This document shows, one piece after another, positions 1 to 8,469 of a DNA stretch of 64,000 nucleotides (position 1 is the first letter of the stretch; every line of letters begins with the position of its first letter). A program made the position numbers and the translations under genes. Under the pieces are notes generated by a model. It made no database searches. It saw nothing but the letters and a program-made list of their open reading frames with translations, and was not told the DNA's origin. Origin of the DNA: Saprospiraceae bacterium (GTDB lineage Bacteria > Bacteroidota > Bacteroidia > Chitinophagales > Saprospiraceae); assembly GCA_027488135.1 (NCBI GenBank), contig JAIYCH010000011.1, positions 1-64,000 on the forward strand. The letters run 5' to 3'.

Positions 1-5
1 TAAGC

Positions 6-1505
6 TCAATTTTCTTTTATCCATTTCCGATTTCCTATAGTTAGAGCCAAAACATCTTTGCCATTTAAACTTAATTCGAAAATTATTTTTTCATCATCAA
101 ACCAAAAGTAATCAAGATATTTTCCATTAAATTCCTTTTCGTTTATAGCGTTGAGTGTTAAGGTAAGTATTGGGGTTAGATGAAGCAACACTTTATTTTC
201 CTTTGTTTTTTCTACTTTAATTTTCCCATAAAGGGGATGGTAATAGGTGCCTATAAACGAGGTTATACTGCCCCTCTCATCCCTCTTATTATAAGGAACA
301 TTCTCTTTCCTATTACTATCTGCGATTTGTTGGTAAAGCGATTTAATTTCATCATTCCAATCTCTTGAACCTTCGACATTTTCACCTAAAAGGTCTAAAA
401 CCTTAAACATAATAGCATGCCTCAATTCTGCATGATCTAGATTTCCTAAAACAAAAACACCCAGACTATCGTAGGGTAGAAGGCCTAAAATGGCAATATT
501 CCCATCGATACTACCTGTATGAAAATGAAGTATTTTGCCTCTATAATCTTGTTGAAACCAACCTAACCCGTAAGTAGTCCAGGTCGGCAGCGTCAAACTG
601 GTTGTAGGATAAAAATCCTTTGGTGGAATCACTGTTTGGGGGTTAAATAACTCGTCAAAATTATTTTCAGAAATTAATTCTCTACCATTTATTTTGCCCT
701 TATTGAGGAGGAAATGCATCCATTTAGCCATATCGTGTGCGCTCGACCAAACCGCTCCGGCAGGAGCTACCTGATCAATGACCATATATGGAATGGGGGA
801 TATTTTATCTGAGATTCTAAAATGGGGAAACATCCTGTTTTTATAGAACAGGGAAGATTTATAGGTAGGAAAGGATTCCTTCATATCTAATGGGTCAAAA
901 ACTCTTAGTTGGAGAAAAGTTGTCCATGGCATACCACTTATTGATTCAACCAATTCTCCAGCAATGGCATACATCACATTTTGATAAGTATAACCACCTC
1001 TGATGGGATAAGCCTGATTAACAAATTTCAATCGCTGAATCATCTCTTTCACCTCTAAGTTATTGGCATACCATAAAAAATCGAGATTTGGCAGACCTGC
1101 ATTATGTGTTAGCAAATCCTTCACCCGAATTTGATTAGTCCACTCATCTGAAGCTAATTTGAAATGGGGTAAATATTTGACAACAGGATCGTCCCAATTC
1201 AGTTTATTTTCATCGACCAGCATAGCTAAAGTTAATGCCGTCATAGCCTTAGTAGCAGAACAAATACCAAAGATAGAATGCTCGTTTACTGCTTCCGTCA
1301 AATGCATATTTTTCAAACCAAACCCCTTCTGATAAATCGTTTTTCCATTTTTAACGACAGAAACTGACAGCCCTGGAATTTCCCAATCGGCCATTCCTTT
1401 TTCGATAAAGGAGGTCAATTCATTTAATTTATTTAGTTCTGTTTGAGAAAAAGCGGACAAACAGCAGAATAAAAAAGGAAGAATGAGGAATTGAAATTTT
1501 TTCAT
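6..1505 (-). CDS. Exported beta-lactamase-family serine hydrolase
   Basis: This is a class C beta-lactamase/PBP-fold serine hydrolase of 499 residues. Residues 1-20 form a signal peptide ending in SAFSQ, so it is exported to the periplasm or surface. The three family motifs are visible: SATK at 83-86 (nucleophile and Lys), YQN at 174-176, and HTG at 329-331 in place of KTG. The last ~100 residues look like the beta-sheet domain often attached to such hydrolases (DUF3471-like). I start at the ATG at 1505, because the longer frame from 1607 adds a hydrophilic stretch before the signal peptide and overlaps the upstream gene. It lies 34 bases downstream of a D-aminoacylase-like gene on the same strand, so a role in hydrolysing D-amino-acid-containing peptides is possible. 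The substrate is not readable; family members include esterases, D-aminopeptidases and carboxypeptidases. Confidence 0.85.
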   Translation of the reverse strand: MKKFQFLILPFLFCCLSAFSQTELNKLNELTSFIEKGMADWEIPGLSVSVVKNGKTIYQKGFGLKNMHLTEAVNEHSIFGICSATKAMTALTLAMLVDENKLNWDDPVVKYLPHFKLASDEWTNQIRVKDLLTHNAGLPNLDFLWYANNLEVKEMIQRLKFVNQAYPIRGGYTYQNVMYAIAGELVESISGMPWTTFLQLRVFDPLDMKESFPTYKSSLFYKNRMFPHFRISDKISPIPYMVIDQVAPAGAVWSSAHDMAKWMHFLLNKGKINGRELISENNFDELFNPQTVIPPKDFYPTTSLTLPTWTTYGLGWFQQDYRGKILHFHTGSIDGNIAILGLLPYDSLGVFVLGNLDHAELRHAIMFKVLDLLGENVEGSRDWNDEIKSLYQQIADSNRKENVPYNKRDERGSITSFIGTYYHPLYGKIKVEKTKENKVLLHLTPILTLTLNAINEKEFNGKYLDYFWFDDEKIIFELSLNGKDVLALTIGNRKWIKEN

Positions 1506-1539
1506 AGCTAACACAATCAAAAAAAGAATAATGTGGGAA

Positions 1540-3231
1540 TTAGAAACCTTTTTGATAGCCAGGTCCTTTGATAAAGCGTCCAGGTCTTTCCTCTGTAGGC
1601 TCCCCATTTAATAGCACCAATTTACCATTTACCCAAACATTTTTCACACCGACCGCATACTGATGAGGATTTTGAAAATCAGCTAAATCGGCTATTTCTT
1701 TTGGATCGAAAAGGACAAGGTCTGCAAAATATCCTTTTTTCAAATAACCCCTTTGTGCAATCCCCAATCGTTCACAAGGCAGTGCAGCTAATTTTCTCAC
1801 TGCCTCTTCGAGTTTAATGACCTTTTCATCACGTACATATTTCCCAAGTAGTCTGGCAAAATTTCCATAAGCACGCGGATGAGTGCTTGACTTAAGAAAT
1901 ACCCCTTCTGAAGCAGGAGCGCCAGCATCAGAACCAAAACTAACCCATGGCAACTTAATTTGTTTTTTTACATTCTCCTCATTCATTAAAAAATAAACAG
2001 TGCCTACGCGGGAACTATCTTGAATCACCAGATCAATTGCCGTTTCTTCGGGACTTTTCCCTCTTAAAGTTGCCACCTCTGCCAATGTTTTACCAGTATA
2101 TTTTTTTAAGGAATCTTGTTTGAAATCGACTAATAAAAGCTTATCAGGAGAACCAGCGGAGGCATATAAATTTTCCCAGTCATTAGCATTTATTTTCATT
2201 TGGGCAATTACCTTTTTCCTAATATTAAGATCCTTTAATCTTTTTGCCCACTCCCCAAAACCACCCTCCTGAACCCATGGAGGCATTGCTGCATCAAGGC
2301 CTGTAGCCCCAGCGATATAATTATACATATTAGCAGCAATATCAATTCCTTGATTTCTAGCCTTATTGATACTTGTAATTACTTGGTCCATTTTTGACCA
2401 ATTATCGATACCTGCAGCTTTCAGATGATATATTTCAGCTTTCACTTTTGCCTTTTCAGCCAGTTTAATGACACTTTGAACAGACTCCTCCAATCTATTT
2501 CCTTCACTTTTCATGTGGGTAATATACAAACCATTGTAAGGAGCCATAGCCTGACAAAGGGCTAAAATCTCCTCTTCGTCAGCATAAAAAGCGGGGGCAT
2601 AAATAAGAGCAGAAGATAAACCCATTGCACCTTCATTCATTGCTTGTTTAACAAGGAGTTGCATGTTTTTTAACTCCCCATTTGTGGGTTTCCTATTTTC
2701 ATAACCTAATTCATGAATTCTTAGGGAGGTAGCACCAACAAAAGAAGCAATATTTGGAGAAACGCCTTTTTTTTCGAGGCCAGTTAAATATTCCCCTAAA
2801 GTACGCCAATAGACCTCATATTTAATATCTCCCTGACCATCTAATTCTTCCTTTTTCATGGCTTCATTCAAAGGTCCCATGGAATTTCCTTCTCCCATTA
2901 CTTCAAGTGTAACCCCTTGTTTTATATCACTCATTGCTCTGCCATCAGCGAGTAAGGAGACCGTTGCCCAAGAAAGCATATTGACAAAACCGGGACTAAT
3001 AGCCAGACCTTTGGCATCAAATTCTTTTTTGCCCTTGTTCATTTTTAAGTCTCCAATAAAGGCTATCGTATCTTTATTAATGCCAATATCCCCTTTAACA
3101 GGAGTATTACCAGTGCCATCAAAAATGACCGCATTCCTGATGATTACATCATATTCAAGTTCTGATGAACAAGACTGAAAAAACAAACTTAAGAGCAATA
3201 TGGAGAAGCTCAAAAAATTATCTGCCTTCAT
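1540..3231 (-). CDS. N-acyl-D-amino-acid deacylase-like amidohydrolase (lipoprotein)
   Basis: This is a 563-residue amidohydrolase-superfamily protein of the D-aminoacylase family, which removes N-acyl groups from D-amino acids using a zinc site in a TIM barrel. A hydrophobic leader ending at Cys21 suggests a lipoprotein, although the lipobox (FQSC) is not ideal. His240 (ITHMKSEGN) and His270 (IYHLKAAG) match the zinc ligands, and Asp436 in GSDAG matches the catalytic aspartate. The HxH usually found after PGFID is absent: the segment reads GFVNMLSW at 81-88. The bridging cysteine region (GNCG in classical enzymes) reads VMGEGNS, so Glu may substitute. I recall a Bacteroidota subfamily with this pattern, so it is probably functional but variant. 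It is followed by a serine hydrolase gene on the same strand and is divergent from a VPS10-type propeller gene. Confidence 0.85.
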   Translation of the reverse strand: MKADNFLSFSILLLSLFFQSCSSELEYDVIIRNAVIFDGTGNTPVKGDIGINKDTIAFIGDLKMNKGKKEFDAKGLAISPGFVNMLSWATVSLLADGRAMSDIKQGVTLEVMGEGNSMGPLNEAMKKEELDGQGDIKYEVYWRTLGEYLTGLEKKGVSPNIASFVGATSLRIHELGYENRKPTNGELKNMQLLVKQAMNEGAMGLSSALIYAPAFYADEEEILALCQAMAPYNGLYITHMKSEGNRLEESVQSVIKLAEKAKVKAEIYHLKAAGIDNWSKMDQVITSINKARNQGIDIAANMYNYIAGATGLDAAMPPWVQEGGFGEWAKRLKDLNIRKKVIAQMKINANDWENLYASAGSPDKLLLVDFKQDSLKKYTGKTLAEVATLRGKSPEETAIDLVIQDSSRVGTVYFLMNEENVKKQIKLPWVSFGSDAGAPASEGVFLKSSTHPRAYGNFARLLGKYVRDEKVIKLEEAVRKLAALPCERLGIAQRGYLKKGYFADLVLFDPKEIADLADFQNPHQYAVGVKNVWVNGKLVLLNGEPTEERPGRFIKGPGYQKGF

Positions 3232-3324
3232 TTTTTTAAAATAAATGGTTCAAAATGTAAAAGACCATTGAAAATAGATAAAAAAAAATTAATTTTAGAA
3301 TTTAAGTTAATAGATAATGTTAAG

Positions 3325-6300
3325 ATGAGTGCAAGAATTCTCCTTCCATTAGTATTTATTGTAACCTTTTTCTCCTTACATGCTCAAAAAGGCAAGCCTG
3401 CAAATACTGAAATGACCGTTATGTCCGGCATATCAGAAGATTATTTTGATGCAGTACGATGGAGACAACTTGGCCCTTTCAGAGGCGGTCGCTCTTGTAC
3501 AGCCACTGGAGTACCAGGTAAACCAAATCTTTACTACATGGGTACCGTAGGCGGAGGTGTGTGGCGCACCACCGATGGAGGAGGAACCTGGGAGTGTATT
3601 TCAGACGGTTATTTTGGGGGTTCCATTGGTGCCGTGGCCGTTTCAGAAAGTGATCCCAATGTGGTTTATGTCGGAGAAGGCGAACAAACCCTCCGCGGAA
3701 ATGTATCGCCCGGAAAAGGTTTGTGGCGTTCCACCGATGCAGGGAAAACATGGAAATATATGGGTTTGCCTCAATCGCAACACATTAGTCGTATCAGGAT
3801 TCATCCAACCAATCCAGACCTGATCTATGTAGGTGTTTTAGGGAATCTTTGGAAATCATCAGCAGAAAGAGGACTTTACAGAAGTAAGGATGGTGGAAAA
3901 AATTGGGAAAAGATATTATACGAAAATGATCGTGCCGGTTGTGGCGATGTGGTTTTTGACCCTAGTAATCCCCGCATAATATTTGCCAGTACCTGGGAAA
4001 TGAAGAGGAATGGCTATAGAATGGATTCCGGAGGCGAGGGTTCTAATTTATATAAAAGCTCAGATGGCGGCGATACCTGGGTGAATATTTCTAAAAGTAA
4101 AGGCCTGCCAAGTGGCCTTTGGGGAATCGCTGGATTAACTATTTCTCCGGCAAATCCAGAAAGAATTTGGGCTTGTATCGAAGCGGAAGATGGCGGTTTA
4201 TTCCGTTCCGATAATGGTGGACAAAGCTGGATAAAAACGAGTGAAGACCGTGAATTACGACAAAGAGCCTGGTATTATTCAAGAATAACCGCTGATTCTG
4301 AAAATCCTGATGTTATTTATGCGCTAAATGTTCCTTTCTTAAAATCTACAGACGGAGGGAGAACTTTCAAAGAAATGGAAACACCCCATAGCGACCATCA
4401 CGACTTATGGATTGATCCCGTAAATAATCAACGAATGATTGTTGCCAATGATGGAGGAGCGCAAGTATCAACCGATGGGGGCGTAAACTGGACCACCTAC
4501 CACAATCAGCCAACTGCACAATTTTATCGGGTAACCACAGATCAATCTTTTCCATTTAAAATATTAGGTGCGCAACAAGACAATTCTACCGTTCGCATTT
4601 CGCACCGCTCAACTGGTTCAACCTTAACGGATAAAGACTGGGAAATTTCAGCTGGTGGGGAAAGTGCCCATTTAGCCCCAGATCCTACTAATCCTGACGT
4701 GGTTTATGCGGGTACTTACAAAGGGTATATGAGTCGCTTTGATCATAATACTGGACAGGAAAGAAGCACCAATGTGTGGCCATTCAATCCTGCTGGCTCT
4801 GGTGTAGAGGTAATGAAATATAGGTTTAACTGGAATTTTCCGCTCCTTTTTAGCCCCCATAATCCTAAAAAATTATACGCAGGTTCCAATTATTTACATG
4901 TCACAACCAATGAAGGACAAAGCTGGGAGGTCATTAGTCCCGATTTGACAAGAAACGATCCAGAAACACTTAAGTCTTCTGGTGGGCCTATCACCCAAGA
5001 TAATACGGGCGTTGAATTTTATGGGAATATTTTTGTCATCGCTGAATCACCCAAAGAGGAAGGGGTCATTTGGACAGGCAGTGACGACGGCCTGTTGCAT
5101 GTTACCCGAGATGGTGGAAAAACCTGGCAAAATGTTACCCCACCTGGTTCACCAAAATGGAATATGTTTAATTGTATCGATGTTAACCCGCACCAACCTG
5201 GAAGTGCTTATGTTGCCGCTACCCATTATAAATTTGGGGATTATACTCCTTACCTTTATAAAACAATGGATTATGGCAAAACCTGGACAACCATTACAAA
5301 AGGGATCGATAATACACACTACACCAGGGCAATCAGAGTAGATCCTACAAAAAAAGGTCTGTTATACGCGGGTACAGAATGGGGTATGTATATTTCGTTT
5401 GATGATGGTAATTTTTGGCAACCTTTCAAATTGAACCTTCCCATTGTCTCTATCCATGATTTGCATATCAGAGATAATACCTTAATTGCTGCCACCCACG
5501 GAAGAAGCTTTTGGATGATAGACGATTTGAGCCCCATCCAGGAAATTAACAGCGAAATAAAAGCAAAAGATTTTCATTTATTTGCATCCAAACCAACGTA
5601 TAGATTAGCACAGGAAACCAATGCGCCGTCGAGCTTAAAGGAAGGTGAGAATCACCCAAATGGGGCCATTTTTCATTTTTATATCAATGATTCGGCGCTA
5701 AAATCTCCAAATATTTCTTTGGAAATTTTTGACGATAGTGGCAAATCAATACAAAAATGGAGCAGGGATAGTAAAAATCCAAAACAAAAACTTGCTGTAA
5801 TGGCGGGTGGAAATCGATTTATCTGGGACCTCAGATTTCCAGGATTCACGGAATTCCCTGGAATGGTGTTCTATTCATCTCCAAATAAGGGACCGAAAGT
5901 AATACCGGGAAATTATCAGGCCACACTCTCTGTAGATGGGAATAAATCGAGCATCGATTTTGTTGTTTTGCCTGATCCCCGATTAAAAAATACCCAGGAA
6001 GATTATAAGAAGCAATTGGATTATTTACTTAAAGTTCGCGATAAAGTCAGTGAAGCCAATCAAGCCATTCTGGATATCAGGACAATCAAAAAAGACCTTA
6101 TTTATATCAAGGAAAAATTGGGCAATCAAAGTTTATACAAAGATTTGCTGATACAGGCAGAGGAATTGGAACGGGATATTACAAAAATTGAAAATCAAAT
6201 TCATCAGACTAAAAATATTGCCAGGCAAGACGCGCTCAATTATGGCATAAAGGTCAATAACAGATTAGCTTTTTTATTAGCCGACCAGCAATTGGGTGAT

Positions 6301-6459
6301 TTCCCCCCAACTGACCAGGCGGAAGAGGTTTATGATGTACTTGCAAAAGAACTGGACGGGTATTTGAATCAGCTCAAGCCATTAATTAAAACTGGGGTGG
6401 AGACCTTAAATGCTGAAGCGCAGAAAAGACAGATTCCACTTTTAAAGGAAAAAGGATGA
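3325..6459 (+). CDS. VPS10/sortilin-type beta-propeller protein, exported
   Basis: A protein of about 1044 residues with a signal peptide (MSARILLPLVFIVTFFSLHAQ) and a long region of Asp-box (SxDxGxxW) repeats. I count about eleven, for example TTDGGGTW, STDAGKTW, SKDGGKNW, STDGGRTF and TRDGGKTW. This is the pattern of sortilin/VPS10 and sialidase-like beta-propellers; annotation pipelines often call them glycosyl hydrolases, but I see no sialidase active site. A beta-sandwich-like segment and a helical, probably coiled-coil C-terminus follow the propeller (last ~120 residues). No T9SS sorting domain is evident. I start at the ATG at 3325 because the TTG at 3268 only adds a charged stretch before the signal peptide. 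A paralogue lies at 58095-61148. An M20 amidohydrolase follows about 210 bases downstream, so a role in peptide binding or breakdown is possible but not shown. Confidence 0.85.
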   Translation: MSARILLPLVFIVTFFSLHAQKGKPANTEMTVMSGISEDYFDAVRWRQLGPFRGGRSCTATGVPGKPNLYYMGTVGGGVWRTTDGGGTWECISDGYFGGSIGAVAVSESDPNVVYVGEGEQTLRGNVSPGKGLWRSTDAGKTWKYMGLPQSQHISRIRIHPTNPDLIYVGVLGNLWKSSAERGLYRSKDGGKNWEKILYENDRAGCGDVVFDPSNPRIIFASTWEMKRNGYRMDSGGEGSNLYKSSDGGDTWVNISKSKGLPSGLWGIAGLTISPANPERIWACIEAEDGGLFRSDNGGQSWIKTSEDRELRQRAWYYSRITADSENPDVIYALNVPFLKSTDGGRTFKEMETPHSDHHDLWIDPVNNQRMIVANDGGAQVSTDGGVNWTTYHNQPTAQFYRVTTDQSFPFKILGAQQDNSTVRISHRSTGSTLTDKDWEISAGGESAHLAPDPTNPDVVYAGTYKGYMSRFDHNTGQERSTNVWPFNPAGSGVEVMKYRFNWNFPLLFSPHNPKKLYAGSNYLHVTTNEGQSWEVISPDLTRNDPETLKSSGGPITQDNTGVEFYGNIFVIAESPKEEGVIWTGSDDGLLHVTRDGGKTWQNVTPPGSPKWNMFNCIDVNPHQPGSAYVAATHYKFGDYTPYLYKTMDYGKTWTTITKGIDNTHYTRAIRVDPTKKGLLYAGTEWGMYISFDDGNFWQPFKLNLPIVSIHDLHIRDNTLIAATHGRSFWMIDDLSPIQEINSEIKAKDFHLFASKPTYRLAQETNAPSSLKEGENHPNGAIFHFYINDSALKSPNISLEIFDDSGKSIQKWSRDSKNPKQKLAVMAGGNRFIWDLRFPGFTEFPGMVFYSSPNKGPKVIPGNYQATLSVDGNKSSIDFVVLPDPRLKNTQEDYKKQLDYLLKVRDKVSEANQAILDIRTIKKDLIYIKEKLGNQSLYKDLLIQAEELERDITKIENQIHQTKNIARQDALNYGIKVNNRLAFLLADQQLGDFPPTDQAEEVYDVLAKELDGYLNQLKPLIKTGVETLNAEAQKRQIPLLKEKG

Positions 6460-6471
6460 TACTATAGATTT

Positions 6472-6532
6472 TGGAGCAAATGATCGGGTATAATAGAAGG
6501 AATTTTAGTGAATGCCTGGCAAATTTGCTCCA
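6472..6532 (+). terminator. Possible long-loop hairpin after the propeller gene
   Basis: Ten bases at 6472-6481 (TGGAGCAAAT) are perfectly complementary to 6523-6532 (ATTTGCTCCA), with a 41-base loop, followed by TTATTTTC. It begins 12 bases after the stop codon. The long loop makes it a weak terminator candidate. The rest of 6460-6671 holds no convincing gene; a 62-codon open frame there has no recognisable features. Confidence 0.25.
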
Positions 6533-6671
6533 TTATTTTCAATGTTGGTCTTATTTTTCATCCATTTGGCATTTATTCGTCAAAAAAACGATTTTTTTAC
6601 ACACTTATTTATCTGAAAATCCTATTTTTAGAAACTCCGAAATCTTTGATATTTTTTAAAAAGACATTATC

Positions 6672-8285
6672 ATGAAAAAACCACTGACGCTATTCATCCC
6701 TTTTTTACTGATTATACCATTTTTTCTGAACAGCCAAACGGCGGCAGAAAAGGCATTTGAAAAAAGAAAAGCCTCATTAAAAGCTGAGGTACAAGCAAAT
6801 GTTGAAAAACAAGCAAAATTGGCTCAAGTCATGGTGGATAAAGTTTTTAGTTTTTCTGAACTAGGATTTCAGGAAGTAGAAACATCAAAATATCTGACAA
6901 AAATTTTGGAGGAAAATGGCTTTACGGTAAAATATGGAATTTCTGGTGTGCCAACGGCCTGGTGGGCTACCTGGGGAAGTGGAAAACCAGTTATATCTAT
7001 GGGCTCCGATTTGGATTGCATACCAAAGGCTTCACAAAAACCTGGGGTGGCTTATCATGATCCGATTGTTGAGGGTGCACCAGGTCATGGTGAGGGTCAT
7101 AACTCTGGCATGCCTTTAAATATATTGGCTGCCATTGAAACCAAGAAAATAATGGAACGGGAAAAAATTCAAGGCACCCTTGTTTTGTGGCCTGGTGTTG
7201 CCGAGGAATTAGTGGGGACGAAAGCTTATTACACACGGGATGGTTATTTTGATAATGTAGATTTATGTTTATTTACACACGTTGGTAATAACCTGAGTGT
7301 AAGTCACGGGCAGGCACGCGGCACCGGGCTCATCTCTGTATTATATGAATTTGAGGGAGAAGCCGCCCATGCAGCAGGTGCGCCATGGAGAGGTAGAAGT
7401 GCCCTCGATGCAGTAGAATTAATGAGTATTGGCTGGCAATATAACCGGGAACATCTTGATCCTTTACAAAGAAGTCACCACGTTATTCAAAATGGGGGTG
7501 ACCAACCAAATGTAGTACCTTCCAAAGCCTCTATCTGGTTTTATTTGAGACATGTGACCTATCCTAAAATCATGGAACTTTATGAGCGCGCAAATAAAAT
7601 AGCCGAGGGAGCAGCACTGATGAGTAATACAGCCGTAACAAAAAAGATATTAGGTTCTGCCTGGCCCAGACATTTTAATAAAGTAATCGCAGAAACGATG
7701 TACCAGAATATTGTCAAAGTCGGCCTGCCAACCTGGTCTCCAGAAGATAATGCACTGGCCTCTGGTATTCAGCAAGAGGTGAAAGCACCAGACGATGTCA
7801 AAGGACTACCAACGAAATTAGATACTTTGGAAGCACCATCCCTTTCTTTTGTTAGTGGCGGATCTGATGATATTGGTGATATTTCATGGAAATTACCCAC
7901 CGTTACATTGGTTTATCCTTCAAATATTCCGGGATTACCCGGCCATCATTGGGCAAATGCCGTATCCATGGCAACTCCTATTGCTCATAAAGGCGTAGTG
8001 GCCGGAGCAAAAGTACAGGCGATGACTCTTTTAGACCTATTCCTTGATACAAAAACCATCGATAAAGCCTGGGATTATTTTAAAAATGAGCAGGGTATGA
8101 AACAAAAGTATATTCCTATGGTTAGCGAGAATGACAAACCCGCTATTCATTTAAATACTGAAATACAAAATGAATTCAGAGAGTCATTGAAAAAATATTA
8201 TTATGATGAAACTAAATATTCTTCTTACCTGGATCAATTAGGCATAAAATATCCTACGGTCAAAGCCAAAACACCTGAAAAATAA
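6672..8285 (+). CDS. AbgB-like M20 family amidohydrolase, exported
   Basis: A 537-residue M20 peptidase/amidohydrolase resembling the aminobenzoyl-glutamate hydrolase subunit B group. A signal peptide ends at about FLNSQ, so it acts outside the cytoplasm, unlike E. coli AbgB. Metal-site motifs of the family are visible: GSDLDCIP, the GHGEGHNSG segment, the catalytic Glu pair in PGVAEELVGTK, FTHVG, and a C-terminal LPGHHWAN histidine. The dimerisation domain starts near AAHAAGAPWRGRSALDAVELM. These enzymes cleave amide bonds of N-acyl or peptide substrates with a two-metal centre; the substrate here is unknown. It follows the propeller gene on the same strand and is followed by a strong hairpin at 8301-8337. 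Confidence 0.88.
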   Translation: MKKPLTLFIPFLLIIPFFLNSQTAAEKAFEKRKASLKAEVQANVEKQAKLAQVMVDKVFSFSELGFQEVETSKYLTKILEENGFTVKYGISGVPTAWWATWGSGKPVISMGSDLDCIPKASQKPGVAYHDPIVEGAPGHGEGHNSGMPLNILAAIETKKIMEREKIQGTLVLWPGVAEELVGTKAYYTRDGYFDNVDLCLFTHVGNNLSVSHGQARGTGLISVLYEFEGEAAHAAGAPWRGRSALDAVELMSIGWQYNREHLDPLQRSHHVIQNGGDQPNVVPSKASIWFYLRHVTYPKIMELYERANKIAEGAALMSNTAVTKKILGSAWPRHFNKVIAETMYQNIVKVGLPTWSPEDNALASGIQQEVKAPDDVKGLPTKLDTLEAPSLSFVSGGSDDIGDISWKLPTVTLVYPSNIPGLPGHHWANAVSMATPIAHKGVVAGAKVQAMTLLDLFLDTKTIDKAWDYFKNEQGMKQKYIPMVSENDKPAIHLNTEIQNEFRESLKKYYYDETKYSSYLDQLGIKYPTVKAKTPEK

Positions 8286-8300
8286 ATTTTAGACATAGTA

Positions 8301-8337
8301 AATCCTATCATTATAAATTATTTATAATGATAGGATT
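8301..8337 (+). terminator. 17-bp perfect hairpin after the M20 gene
   Basis: Bases 8301-8317 pair perfectly with 8321-8337 around a 3-base loop, 16 bases after the stop codon. The stem is AT-rich with a CCTATC/GATAGG core. The downstream bases are not a clean T-run, so it could act as a terminator or as an mRNA 3'-end stabiliser. The rest of 8286-8469 shows nothing else that I can support. Confidence 0.6.
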
Positions 8338-8469
8338 AAAGAATCTAATTTAGTTTAACAAAATGTATTTCATTTCATAATTTTAACTAATTTCGCCAAC
8401 ATGTAAAAAAATATTTTGTTAAAGTAATTTATTCCTAAACTTATACCTTTTCCATAAATCAAGTACCAC

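Noticed and set aside
1506-1607. Longer start for the first serine hydrolase
   Set aside because: It adds a hydrophilic stretch before a good signal peptide and overlaps the upstream gene by 68 bases.
3268-3324. TTG start for the first propeller gene
   Set aside because: It puts about 19 charged residues before the signal peptide; the ATG at 3325 is better.
6471-6659. Small 62-codon open frame after the first propeller gene
   Set aside because: No family features, odd composition, and it overlaps a possible hairpin; probably intergenic.
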